Assembly (NCBI RefSeq): GCF_900116285.1
Contig: NZ_FPAJ01000002.1
Span: 248,001-312,000 of the forward strand
Source of the DNA: Sulfitobacter marinus
Lineage (GTDB): Bacteria; Pseudomonadota; Alphaproteobacteria; Rhodobacterales; Rhodobacteraceae
Length of the DNA stretch: 64,000 nucleotides
Reading direction: 5' to 3'
Position 1 is the stretch's first letter; every line of letters starts with the position of its first letter. Shown here one piece after another: positions 47,192 through 55,367 of this stretch. Position numbers and translations under genes: made by a program. The notes under the pieces are model-generated. The model had not been told where the DNA came from. It saw only the letters and a program-made list of their open reading frames with translations, and ran no database searches.

Positions 47192-47650
47192 TCACCAACC
47201 CTGATAAGGCCGAAGGCCTGAGCGCTGCCCTTGGGGGCCTGTAGGTAAATAGGAGATTTTCAACCGCTTCAGGGCGAGACAAACCAAGTCACGATTATTC
47301 CAAAACAAGTCGATTATTGAATGTTCTAACGCAACTGACGGCTCTGCAAAGTGAATGAGACCATCAGTCAAGCGCACCTCGTGAGGCATCTCGCAGGCAG
47401 GAAATACGTTGGCGTAAAGTGCCAAAGTCCACAAGGTCATGGGATGATCATGCCGCCAATCGATTTCAGCGCATCCTGCTGTCAAATCACGTTGGAAAAT
47501 TTCAAATCGAGAACTCTCTACTGCCGCTTGAACGGCAATTCCAATTCGAACTGCGTCCTTGTCTGATACAGTTTTCCCAGACCAGTTATCAGCGTCATAT
47601 TTGCGGATCAGCTCACGCGTATGATTGCTCCTACTCATTGAGCCGTTCAT
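47192..47650 (-). CDS. Hypothetical protein of the satellite core
   Basis: 152 aa, start overlapping the stop of the upstream HTH gene by 4 bp. The middle is rich in aromatic and acidic residues (DLTAGCAEIDWRHDHPMTLW, VFPACEMPHEVRLTDGLIHF). No family is recognised. It lies between the two AlpA-like genes, and coupling to the upstream HTH protein suggests an early regulatory function. Confidence 0.65.
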   Translation of the reverse strand: MNGSMSRSNHTRELIRKYDADNWSGKTVSDKDAVRIGIAVQAAVESSRFEIFQRDLTAGCAEIDWRHDHPMTLWTLALYANVFPACEMPHEVRLTDGLIHFAEPSVALEHSIIDLFWNNRDLVCLALKRLKISYLPTGPQGQRSGLRPYQGW

Positions 47651-47889
47651 TGCAACGCCTCATGCCGTCTTTCATCCATATAGGCTCGCAGATCAGCAAC
47701 AGAGTAAAGGACGCGAGTGCCGACACGGTGCACGGCAGGGCCTTCGGCATTCATGCGCCACAGGTCTAGAGTTTGACGGCTGACGCCGATGAATTCGGCC
47801 GCTTGCTTGATGTTTAGGTATTCTTTGGCCGGTGTTGAGATCGCCGTTTCTATACGCTCAAGGCGTTCCAAAATCTCTTGATGTTGCAT
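47647..47889 (-). CDS. AlpA/excisionase-like HTH protein (second copy type)
   Basis: 80 aa. A short coiled coil (HQEILERLERIETAISTPAK) precedes the helix-turn-helix EYLNIKQAAEFIGVSRQTLD and LWRMNAEGPAVHRVGTRVLY, the 'excisionase family DNA-binding' pattern with a final Y-x-x-x-D-L-x-A-Y-M. First gene of the minus-strand core; probably controls excision. Confidence 0.78.
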   Translation of the reverse strand: MQHQEILERLERIETAISTPAKEYLNIKQAAEFIGVSRQTLDLWRMNAEGPAVHRVGTRVLYSVADLRAYMDERRHEALQ

Positions 47890-48140
47890 GCCTTGGGTTC
47901 CTTGGTTTGGCTGACATGCTTTGATTTTGTATCGGTAGCAACCTCATGTAACCCATCGCTTCCCAAGGGGATCTAAATGCGGGTTGAAATTTGGAAGAGC
48001 TTTCGAAGTTGGCTGGGGTTAGTAAAGGTTGGATATCGCCTTATCGACTTGAATTTTGTCTGAAAAACATGAAGTCTGTTGCAAACTTTTACGCGGATAT
48101 TGAGCTGCGACTTATACCTTAGATTGTATTGGATCAATGA

Positions 48141-49787
48141 ATGCCTGTTACTAAACTCAACGTCCGAACCACTGAGCCAAAAGAGACAGTTAAGACGGCC
48201 GAAAAAATCGCTAGAGCCCGGTCTAAAGAGCTCTTTTTTGGTGTGGTTGGGCCAGTGGGTGCTGGGGGATCTAGAGTCATAGCTTCGTTGGAAAGGGTTT
48301 GTGAAGAGGCAGGTTATGAAGTCGCGATCATTAAAGCGAGTACTGTAATTAGAACTTGGGCCGCTGATCAAAACCCACCGAAGTCCGCAGATGCTGAGGA
48401 TAAGTTGGCTACGGTTGAGGAAATGCAAAACCTAGGCGACGATATGCGAAAGAAAGATACTTCCGAAGTGGCGCTCGGGGTGTTGAGAGAAATCGCTAAA
48501 ACCAGGGCGGAAGCTCAAAATTTAGATTACCATGTGGGCGAGGCCGTCGCGCCAGATGATAAGAAGCGGGTCTATTTGATTGACTCAATTCGACACCCAT
48601 CGGAAACGAACGTGTTTCGCCGAATTTATGGGAGCTCTTTTGCTCTTCTTGGAGTGGTTTGCGAGGAACCAGAAAGAGTTGACCGTATCCTTGGGAAATA
48701 TTTCACTAAGCCTGAAGCGCAACAGGAAGCCAACAAGGAGCGAGTCAGGGCATTTGTAAAACGAGATGCTGACGACAGCGAAAAGTCATATGGGCAGCAT
48801 GTAACAGATGCTTTCTTTGAAGCAGACTTTTTTATCAATAATACTGAAGTTGACCCCGTTGACGAGAAACAATTGCTCGATGAAAAGTGTTCAAGGTTGG
48901 TGGATATAATTTCTCACTCAAAGGTGGTTAGGCCGACCATTGATGAAACAGCGATGCATCACGCCCACTCTGCACGAGTTAGAAGTTCCTGTTTGTCCCG
49001 CCAGGTCGGGGCCTCATTGGTTGACAAAGATGGAACGATAATCGCGACGGGGGCGAATGAAGTGCCTGCCGCAGGTGGAGGTGTTTATGGCGAAGGCTCT
49101 GGCCCACTAAGAAATTTGCAAGACCATCGATGTGTTTTTAGATCAGGTGAAAAATTTTGCAGCAGCAATCGAGAACAAAACCGAATTATCGATGAGTTGA
49201 TCAATGCGATTCCAGAGCTGAAGGGCGTAGATGATCGTGAAAGCTTGAGAGCTAAGCTCAGGAAGACATCAGTTGGCGGCTTGCTCGAATTTTCACGGGC
49301 CGTGCACGCAGAGATGGACGCCTTGTTGTCCGCCGGACGAGAAGGTTTTTCTACAGTGGGAACGAGACTGTTCGTAACGACGTACCCGTGCCACTATTGC
49401 GCGCGTCATATCGTAAGCGCGGGTGTTTATGAGGTGCAGTACATTGAACCTTACCCAAAAAGCCTGGCAACTGATTTACACGGCGACTCCATCGAAGTTG
49501 ATACATCAAAATGGGTGCCCCCTATGGTGTTGACCACTCATGAGGAGCATAAATCGGCTGATAAAATTTTGACGGATGCAGCAGAAAGCACTAACGTCTC
49601 AGGAAAGATGTTGATACACCCCTTCGTTGGAGTGGCTCCACGACTCTATCTCAAAGCCTTTGAGAAGACGTGGCGCCTTAAAGACAAAGTTAGTGGCAAC
49701 CATGAAATGTCTCCGCCAGAATGGGGGGATGAGTGGTCATCGCTTACTATGGGGTATCCAGAACTTGAGGCAGCTTTGACCAAATGA
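48141..49787 (+). CDS. dcdV: Anti-phage dCTP deaminase (DcdV/AvcD type)
   Basis: 548 aa. The N-terminal P-loop-like kinase domain has ELFFGVVGPVGAGGSRVIAS (glycine-rich loop without the usual Lys, as in this family). The C-terminal cytidine/deoxycytidylate deaminase domain has the zinc motifs FSRAVHAEMDAL and TTYPCHYCARHIV. The insert DHRCVFRSGEKFCSS carries extra cysteines that may bind another metal. Characterised relatives deaminate dCTP/dCMP on infection and starve phages of dCTP, held inactive by an adjacent small RNA. The start ATG follows GGAT. It heads the right cargo module with the next gene 9 bp downstream. Confidence 0.88.
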   Translation: MPVTKLNVRTTEPKETVKTAEKIARARSKELFFGVVGPVGAGGSRVIASLERVCEEAGYEVAIIKASTVIRTWAADQNPPKSADAEDKLATVEEMQNLGDDMRKKDTSEVALGVLREIAKTRAEAQNLDYHVGEAVAPDDKKRVYLIDSIRHPSETNVFRRIYGSSFALLGVVCEEPERVDRILGKYFTKPEAQQEANKERVRAFVKRDADDSEKSYGQHVTDAFFEADFFINNTEVDPVDEKQLLDEKCSRLVDIISHSKVVRPTIDETAMHHAHSARVRSSCLSRQVGASLVDKDGTIIATGANEVPAAGGGVYGEGSGPLRNLQDHRCVFRSGEKFCSSNREQNRIIDELINAIPELKGVDDRESLRAKLRKTSVGGLLEFSRAVHAEMDALLSAGREGFSTVGTRLFVTTYPCHYCARHIVSAGVYEVQYIEPYPKSLATDLHGDSIEVDTSKWVPPMVLTTHEEHKSADKILTDAAESTNVSGKMLIHPFVGVAPRLYLKAFEKTWRLKDKVSGNHEMSPPEWGDEWSSLTMGYPELEAALTK

Positions 49788-49796
49788 ACCAGACCG

Positions 49797-50297
49797 ATGT
49801 CCACTAATGTTGTAAGGCTTGAACGACCGGCACGCCCGATACAGCCGGTTTTTGAAGAAGAGCATCAGCTGAGCTTTGAATTTGATACTGAACAACATAA
49901 CAGCAAGCTTGCCATTGCTGTTATGGATACCGTGCATGGGGCCGATTTATGCCGGTTTATCGATGAATTTTCACCAAAAGTCGCTCTGGATATGAGGTTT
50001 TCCATTCGCTTTGATGTCCCAGGTAGTAGTCGTAACCATATTTTCAGGCAGCTTGAGAAGTGCAGAACTTTATACTCAAGAGCAGCGGTAAAGTGGCATG
50101 ATTTGTCACCTTCTGACTTCATGTTTAATAACGCGCCAATCTCACAAAGATTGAACCATGAGCTTTTTGAGCGTGGGGAAACCCCATTGCTGATTTTTGT
50201 TCAAAAACAAACACATGCACAGCTTTTGCATTCATTCTTAAACCGTCAGATTTCGAAACGAGAAACAAATGATTGGTCGGTCGTGTATTGCGCTTAA
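49797..50297 (+). CDS. 166-aa protein linked to the dCTP deaminase, unknown function
   Basis: Begins with a low-complexity basic/proline stretch (VVRLERPARPIQPVFEEEHQ) and continues as an alpha/beta-looking domain: LAIAVMDTVHGADLCRFIDE, MRFSIRFDVPGSSRNHIF, then FERGETPLLIFVQKQTHAQL. Nine bases separate it from the deaminase stop, so the two are almost certainly cotranscribed. No known family is recognised. Its stop overlaps the convergent integrase stop by 3 bp. By genetic linkage it is an accessory, sensor or immunity factor of the deaminase system; this is inference. Confidence 0.75.
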   Translation: MSTNVVRLERPARPIQPVFEEEHQLSFEFDTEQHNSKLAIAVMDTVHGADLCRFIDEFSPKVALDMRFSIRFDVPGSSRNHIFRQLEKCRTLYSRAAVKWHDLSPSDFMFNNAPISQRLNHELFERGETPLLIFVQKQTHAQLLHSFLNRQISKRETNDWSVVYCA

Positions 50298-51451
50298 CGA
50301 TTGTCGGTAGGTTTGCATCTAAACGAAATCAGCCTCGCACAAACTTCCTCCTGTGCCTCCCGCATATGGCCCAACAGATGCGCCCTCGTGACATAGTTAA
50401 ACGACACATGCGGATTGGCGTGATTTAACAGCAGCGTCACCGTCTGAAAATCCACTCCCGCTTCCATCGCATGGGTCCGGTAGGTGTGACGCATCATATG
50501 AGGGGCATACGGAAAGCCCTTTGTTCGCGACATATTTTCAATGTGGCCACTTATTGCGCCCGTTGACGGAAACACAAAAGGGCTTTCCAATGGCCGTGTT
50601 AGATCACGCACTTCACCCAATTCTTGGATGAGCAGCCGAGGCAGAGGCATTTTGAACGCCTTGGCCTCGCCACCTTTTGGAGATGGCACTGAAAGAACCC
50701 CGTCTTGATCCAGATGTTCCCACTTCATTGTTTGAGCGTCACCTCGACGCAAGCCAGTCAACAGCATCACAAGCCAACATCCGCGGCGAACCCGATCTTC
50801 CAAATCATCTAGCTGCTGCCAAAGCAGAGGCATATCATCTGGTCCAATTGCCCAATCTCTTGGCCTCTCCTGGTTCATGCGGACGCCTCGCGTCACCGGA
50901 TTTGGAGGCAAATCATGTGTCCTGGCGGCGTCGTTGATCAGCAGCTTCAGAACCCGCATTGCGCCGTTGGCACCACATGGTCCTGCCTTGCGCGTCAGCT
51001 TTTCATGCAGGGCGCGAACCGTTGCGCGATCAATCCGATCCACTGGAATTTTCTTCAACGTTGAAAGTGATCCGTCCACCTTTGCTTTATACCACGCCAA
51101 AGTCCGGGTGCTCAGTTCCTGACCGCGTGTTGCAAAGTATGCGTCTGCGACCTCCTTGAGGGTCGGTATCGTGGCCTTAGGCGCTCTCGGGTCTTCGCCA
51201 CGACGCAGTATCGTGCGCAACTCGTGAGCGCGTTCTCGGGCTGATTTCAGCGACACCTCGTCCGTGCGACCAATGAGAAGAGAGATATAGCGATCCGTTC
51301 CGTCATTGATCCGGCCCACCAACTTGTAGCTAGCGCTGTTCTTGCCAACGACGATGCGAAGGCCGCTGACAGCGGCGTCATATATCTGTTTCCCAGGTTC
51401 TTGGTCATGGCGGATTTTGTCCACCACGCTTTGTGTGAGTTTGGTTGCCAT
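50294..51451 (-). CDS. int: Tyrosine recombinase/integrase of the island
   Basis: 385 aa phage-type integrase with an N-terminal arm-binding part similar to DUF4102 proteins (DAAVSGLRIVVGKNSASYKL). The catalytic domain has Arg in LLTGLRRGDAQTMKWEHL, Lys in SVPSPKGGEAK, the HxxR box in APHMMRHTYRTHAMEAGV, the second His in LLLNHANPHVS and the Tyr nucleophile in FNYVTRAHLLG. All catalytic residues are present, so it should be active. It is 165 bp from attR and oriented inward; it should recombine at ACTTAAAATC in the tRNA-Leu anticodon loop. Confidence 0.95.
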   Translation of the reverse strand: MATKLTQSVVDKIRHDQEPGKQIYDAAVSGLRIVVGKNSASYKLVGRINDGTDRYISLLIGRTDEVSLKSARERAHELRTILRRGEDPRAPKATIPTLKEVADAYFATRGQELSTRTLAWYKAKVDGSLSTLKKIPVDRIDRATVRALHEKLTRKAGPCGANGAMRVLKLLINDAARTHDLPPNPVTRGVRMNQERPRDWAIGPDDMPLLWQQLDDLEDRVRRGCWLVMLLTGLRRGDAQTMKWEHLDQDGVLSVPSPKGGEAKAFKMPLPRLLIQELGEVRDLTRPLESPFVFPSTGAISGHIENMSRTKGFPYAPHMMRHTYRTHAMEAGVDFQTVTLLLNHANPHVSFNYVTRAHLLGHMREAQEEVCARLISFRCKPTDNR

Positions 51452-51616
51452 GAAGCGTTTCTCCTATGCAATCTGACGGTTAGCCCGAACTCGGGCCCGT
51501 TTTCGATTAGATTGCCTCAGGTCATTCTGAGGCTCATAAGAGTTTTATGTCGTGTTTATATGGACTTGCGGACCGCTATAAGGCGCAAAAGGCTGTAAAA
51601 AGTATCCTGAATCAAA

Positions 51617-51673
51617 ACTTAAAATCTGTTGGGCCTTGTGCCCGTGTGGGTTCGAGTCCCACCGCCCGCACCA
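51617..51673 (+). repeat. attR (island right attachment repeat)
   Basis: 57 bp identical to the 3' part of tRNA-Leu (37218-37274), again ending at CCA. It probably carries the original chromosomal 3' end of the tRNA gene. Confidence 0.93.
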
Positions 51674-51862
51674 TTCTGTTCCTTGGCCTACCGCCTTCGG
51701 CTACTTGAGGCCTGTTTGGTTCTTGACCTTCGGCTCCAAGCCCTTCCCAGAATTAACAGCGGTCTTTCACAAAAGCCTATTGCAGTCTTGGAGGCACCGA
51801 ACTAGCGTCCGCCCTTGAGTGTAGTCGGCGCGTTCTAAGGTCGTCAGCTACCAGAAATATTA

Positions 51863-51946
51863 TCCGTCGGGGGGCCTTAGGGCTGAGAGGTGCACGCACC
51901 GACCCGTCGAACCTGATCCGGGTCATACCGGCGTAGGGAACGGGTA
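51863..51946 (+). promoter_or_regulatory. TPP (thi-box) riboswitch
   Basis: Conserved elements in order: GGGGGGCC, the thi-box CTGAGAGG (51883-51890), ACGCACCGACCC, GAACCTGATCCGGGTCATACC and GGCGTAGGGAACGGG. These give the P2-P5 helices of the thiamine pyrophosphate aptamer. It lies about 70 nt before thiD and should repress the whole operon when TPP is abundant. No clear terminator stem is visible between it and thiD, so control of translation initiation is likely. The rest of 51674-52014 contains no gene. Confidence 0.95.
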
Positions 51947-52014
51947 TTCTGCGAATGACATCGCAGGCTCATTCTTGCGTCCGTACGTCCCGCCTAAACG
52001 GAGACATGTGCGCA

Positions 52015-52821
52015 ATGACAGCCCCAACCCCCATCGCCCTGACGATTGCTGGCTCGGACAGTGGCGGTAGTGCTGGCGTGCAGGCCGATATTAAGGCGAT
52101 GTCGGCGAACGGCTGTTATAGTGCCAGCGTGATCACAGCTATCACTGCGCAGAACACGACGGCTGTCACCGCGATCCATGAGGTGCCCGCTGATCTGGTG
52201 GTGGCGCAGATCGAAGCGGTTCTGTCAGATATCGATGTGCGTGCGATCAAGCTGGGGATGCTGTCGTCGGAACCCATCATTGATGCGGTAGCCGCCGCAA
52301 TCGAGGGGTTTGCCGGGCCTATCGTGGTTGATCCGGTGATGGTTGCCAAATCGGGGGATATCTTGCTGCAGCGGTCAGCGATAAATGCAATGATCGATAA
52401 GATACTGCCCCTTGCGACGCTGATGACCCCGAACCTGCCCGAGGCGGCGCAGCTGCTTGGCGAGGTACAGGCAGAGACGCCGGATGAAATGGCCGCGCAA
52501 GGTATGCGGTTGCTGAGTTTGGGCCCCGCCGCGGTCTTGATGAAGGGCGGCCATGCGCAGGGGAACGCGTGCACGGATGTTCTGGTCGGCAAAAGCGGTG
52601 TTTTGGCGACGCTGTCCTCGGGCCGGGTGGCGACGCGGAACACCCATGGGACCGGGTGCACCTATGCAGCGGCGATAGCAGCGAACCTGTCCAAGGGCGT
52701 GGTATTGGACGCCGCTGTGGGGGCGGCACATCGATATTTGCAGGGCGCAATTCTAGCGGCGGATACGTTGCACATTGGCAAGGGGCATGGCCCCGTGCAT
52801 CATTTTTACGGTCAGTGGTGA
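52015..52821 (+). CDS. thiD: Bifunctional hydroxymethylpyrimidine kinase/phosphomethylpyrimidine kinase
   Basis: 268 aa ribokinase-fold enzyme. ALTIAGSDSGGSAGVQADIK near the N-terminus binds the pyrimidine; VDPVMVAKSGDILL and TRNTHGTGCTYAAAIAANLS supply the phosphate-binding and anion-hole (GTGC) motifs. It phosphorylates HMP to HMP-PP. ATG 52015 is preferred to 52006 because GGAG at 52000-52003 is too close to the latter. First gene after the riboswitch; its TGA overlaps the thiO ATG (TGATG). Confidence 0.94.
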   Translation: MTAPTPIALTIAGSDSGGSAGVQADIKAMSANGCYSASVITAITAQNTTAVTAIHEVPADLVVAQIEAVLSDIDVRAIKLGMLSSEPIIDAVAAAIEGFAGPIVVDPVMVAKSGDILLQRSAINAMIDKILPLATLMTPNLPEAAQLLGEVQAETPDEMAAQGMRLLSLGPAAVLMKGGHAQGNACTDVLVGKSGVLATLSSGRVATRNTHGTGCTYAAAIAANLSKGVVLDAAVGAAHRYLQGAILAADTLHIGKGHGPVHHFYGQW

Positions 52822-53816
52822 TGGGACGGATTACGATCATAGGCGCGGGCGTTGCCGGGCTATGCGCGGCCCGCGCGCTGTTGGACCGCGGGGCCGATGT
52901 CCGCGTGGTGGATCGCAACGCTGCCCTAGGCCCGCAGGCGTGTTCGTGGTGGGCAGGTGGCATGCTTGCCCCGTTTTGCGAGGGCGAAAGCGCCGAAGAA
53001 CCAGTGGTGAGGTTGGGCCAAGAAGCGGCGGATTGGTGGGCGGCGAAAACAAGTGCCGTACACCGCTGCGGTACGCTGGTTATTTCACCGGCCCGAGACC
53101 GTGCAGACCTGACCCGTTTTGCACGCCGCACCCAAGCGTTTCGCGAAGTTGACGTGGATGAGATATCGCTGCTGGAGCCTGATTTAGCGGGTCGCTTTGC
53201 CAAAGGGTTGTTTTTTGAGAGCGAGGCACATCTGGCCCCGCGCGCGGCGTTGACGCAATTGCGTGCGGGGCTGGTCGCGGATGGCGCGGTATTTGAAGTG
53301 GCGGATGCGAACCCGGACAAGTTTGCACAACGCGGGCTGACCATAGATTGTCGCGGGTTTCAGGCCCGTGACCGCATCGCCAATCTGCGCGGGGTCAAGG
53401 GCGAGATGCTGATCCTGTCCTGCCCCGAGGTCGCGCTAAACCGCCCCATACGTATGCTGCATCCGCGTGTTCCGCTCTACATCGTGCCGCGCGGGGATGG
53501 CTTGTTTATGGTCGGGGCGACGATGATCGAAGGGGGCCATAGCCGCCGTATCACCGCCCGATCCCTGCTTGAAATGTTAAGCGCCGCCTATGCGCTGCAC
53601 CCGGCGTTCGGAGAGGCCGAAGTGATCGAGATCGGCGTCGATAGCCGCCCGGCCTTTCCCGATAACGTCCCCCGTATCAGCCGCAGGGGGAACTTGATCC
53701 GTGCCAACGGGCTTTACCGGCATGGGTTTTTGCTAGCCCCCGCGATGGCGCGGATGGTGGCAGAGTTGGTTTGTGACGACAAAACACCGGAGATATTTCA
53801 TGAAACTGCTGCTTAA
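52821..53816 (+). CDS. thiO: Glycine oxidase ThiO
   Basis: 331 aa FAD-dependent DAO-family oxidase. The dinucleotide motif ITIIGAGVAGLCAARALLDR is at the N-terminus; SWWAGGMLAPFCEGES and LHPRVPLYIVPRGDGLFMVG are typical of ThiO. The C-terminal LIRANGLYRHGFLLAPAMAR has the G.(Y)RHG.LL.P motif. It oxidises glycine to the imine used by ThiG in thiazole synthesis. It overlaps thiS by 17 bp. Confidence 0.93.
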   Translation: MGRITIIGAGVAGLCAARALLDRGADVRVVDRNAALGPQACSWWAGGMLAPFCEGESAEEPVVRLGQEAADWWAAKTSAVHRCGTLVISPARDRADLTRFARRTQAFREVDVDEISLLEPDLAGRFAKGLFFESEAHLAPRAALTQLRAGLVADGAVFEVADANPDKFAQRGLTIDCRGFQARDRIANLRGVKGEMLILSCPEVALNRPIRMLHPRVPLYIVPRGDGLFMVGATMIEGGHSRRITARSLLEMLSAAYALHPAFGEAEVIEIGVDSRPAFPDNVPRISRRGNLIRANGLYRHGFLLAPAMARMVAELVCDDKTPEIFHETAA

Positions 53817-53997
53817 TGGCGAAGCGGTCGAGGTGGAGGCCGCGACCTTGGCTGATCTGCTTGAACGAACAGGCTTTGGCGGTGCCAAGGTTGCGACGGC
53901 GGTGAACGGCAATTTTGTCGCCGCGCCTGCGCGGGCGGCGCATGTGCTGGCGCCTGATGACCGCGTCGAAGTCCTTGCGCCGATGCAGGGGGGCTAG
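53800..53997 (+). CDS. thiS: Sulfur carrier protein ThiS
   Basis: 65 aa ubiquitin-like protein. MKLLLNGEAVEVEAATLADL opens the fold and the sequence ends APMQGG, the Gly-Gly tail that is adenylated and thiocarboxylated. ATG 53800 lies within the end of thiO and follows CGGAGA; thiG starts 3 bp after the stop. Confidence 0.95.
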   Translation: MKLLLNGEAVEVEAATLADLLERTGFGGAKVATAVNGNFVAAPARAAHVLAPDDRVEVLAPMQGG

Positions 53998-54000
53998 GAG

Positions 54001-54774
54001 ATGCGTGATTTTTACGGCACGACGCTGGCCAACGGCCTGATGCTGGGCACGGCGCAATACCCGTCGCCCGCGATTTTGGCCGATGCCTTTGCGCGCAGCA
54101 CCGCAAGTGTGGCGACGGTGTCCCTGCGGCGCGAAAGCGGGCGCAATCGCGGGGGGCAGGATTTCTGGAAATTGGTGCAGGGCCTTGGCGTTCACATTCT
54201 GCCTAACACGGCCGGGTGTCATTCGGTCAAAGAGGCGGTGACCACCGCCCATATGGCCCGCGAAGTATTCGACACCAAGTGGATCAAGCTTGAGGTGATC
54301 GGCGAGGAAGATACCCTGCAACCTGACGTGTTCGGCTTGGTCGAAGCGGCGCGCATTCTGAGCGAAGACGGTTTTCAGGTCTTCCCCTACACCACCGAAG
54401 ATTTGGTGGTCGCCGATAAGCTTTTGCAAGCGGGATGCGAGGTTTTGATGCCGTGGGGTGCGCCCATCGGATCGGGTTTGGGGCTGAACAACCTGTTCGG
54501 GCTGCGGGCCATGCGGGCGCATTTCCCTGATGTGCCGTTGGTGATTGATGCGGGTCTTGGGCTGCCATCGCAGGCCGCGCAAGCGATGGAAATGGGGTTT
54601 GATGCAGTGTTGTTGAACACCGCCGTGGCCAAGGCGGGCGATCCTGCGGCGATGGCGGCGGCCTTTGCGATGGCGGTCAGCGCCGGGCAGCTTGCCCATA
54701 CCGCCGACCCGATGGAGCCGCGCGATATGGCCGCCCCCTCCACGCCTGTCATTGGAAAGGCGTTCCTAGAATGA
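54001..54774 (+). CDS. thiG: Thiazole synthase ThiG
   Basis: 257 aa TIM barrel. [20 protein letters not shown] at the N-terminus; the catalytic Lys lies in [11 protein letters not shown] (about residue 98); [17 protein letters not shown] and [20 protein letters not shown] are the phosphate-site loops. It forms the thiazole from DXP, dehydroglycine and ThiS thiocarboxylate. Its stop overlaps the thiE start by 4 bp. Confidence 0.96.
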   Translation: MRDFYGTTLANGLMLGTAQYPSPAILADAFARSTASVATVSLRRESGRNRGGQDFWKLVQGLGVHILPNTAGCHSVKEAVTTAHMAREVFDTKWIKLEVIGEEDTLQPDVFGLVEAARILSEDGFQVFPYTTEDLVVADKLLQAGCEVLMPWGAPIGSGLGLNNLFGLRAMRAHFPDVPLVIDAGLGLPSQAAQAMEMGFDAVLLNTAVAKAGDPAAMAAAFAMAVSAGQLAHTADPMEPRDMAAPSTPVIGKAFLE

Positions 54775-55367
54775 CGCTAGACCGGTTTTACCCCATTTTT
54801 GACAGTGCCGATTGGCTGGAACGTCTGGTGCCGCTTGGCATCAAGCTGGTGCAACTGCGGATGAAAGACGTGAGCCCAATGGTGCTGTGCGACCACATCC
54901 GCCGCGCCAAAGCGATCTGCGCTGAACATGGGTGCACGCTTGTTATTAACGATCATTGGCGTATCGCGATTGACGAGGGGTGCACCTATATCCACCTAGG
55001 TCAGGAAGACCTTGATGATGCGGATATGGCGGCCATTCAAAGTGCTGGCCTGCGTCTTGGGATCAGCACCCATGACAAGGCCGAGCTTGCCCGCGCGCTG
55101 GACTTGCGCCCCGATTACATCGCGCTTGGCCCGATATACCCGACGATCCTGAAACAGATGAAATGGCATCAGCAAGGTGTGGAAAAACTGACCACATGGC
55201 GCGTCGCAATCGGGGATACGCCGTTGATTGCCATTGGCGGCATGAACATAGACCGAGCGGCGGGGGCCTTTGCTGCGGGTGCGGATGTGGTCGCGGCGGT
55301 GACGGACATCACGTTGAATGACAGCCCCGAGACCCGTGTGCGTGCATGGCTGGCGGCGACACGATGA
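54771..55367 (+). CDS. thiE: Thiamine phosphate synthase ThiE
   Basis: 198 aa TIM barrel. [15 protein letters not shown] contains the Q-R-K pyrophosphate contacts; [20 protein letters not shown] and GQEDLDD the metal site; and [15 protein letters not shown] the flexible loop. [20 protein letters not shown] is the phosphate-binding end. It joins HMP-PP with thiazole phosphate. It overlaps thiF by 4 bp. Confidence 0.94.
   Translation: MTLDRFYPIFDSADWLERLVPLGIKLVQLRMKDVSPMVLCDHIRRAKAICAEHGCTLVINDHWRIAIDEGCTYIHLGQEDLDDADMAAIQSAGLRLGISTHDKAELARALDLRPDYIALGPIYPTILKQMKWHQQGVEKLTTWRVAIGDTPLIAIGGMNIDRAAGAFAAGADVVAAVTDITLNDSPETRVRAWLAATR

Larger units (their letters stand above)
37218..51673. mobile_element. 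Integrated phage-satellite-like (PICI/P4-like) genomic island
   Basis: About 14.4 kb bounded by a perfect 57-bp direct repeat made of the 3' part of tRNA-Leu. Contents from left to right: plus-strand cytosine methyltransferase/ParB/nuclease cargo; a minus-strand core with small unknown proteins, a TerS-like protein, iteron origin, SF3 helicase, PrimPol and two AlpA-like proteins; plus-strand dCTP deaminase cargo; and a minus-strand tyrosine integrase at the right end. There are no capsid, portal, tail or lysis genes. Integrase, AlpA, primase/helicase, origin and TerS without structural genes is the recognised plan of Gram-negative PICIs. The cargo segments are visibly AT-richer than the flanking chromosome. 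Confidence 0.85.

Noticed and set aside
37218..51673. Complete prophage or integrative conjugative element
   Set aside because: No structural, lysis, relaxase or type IV secretion genes in the 14.4 kb; the content fits a satellite instead.
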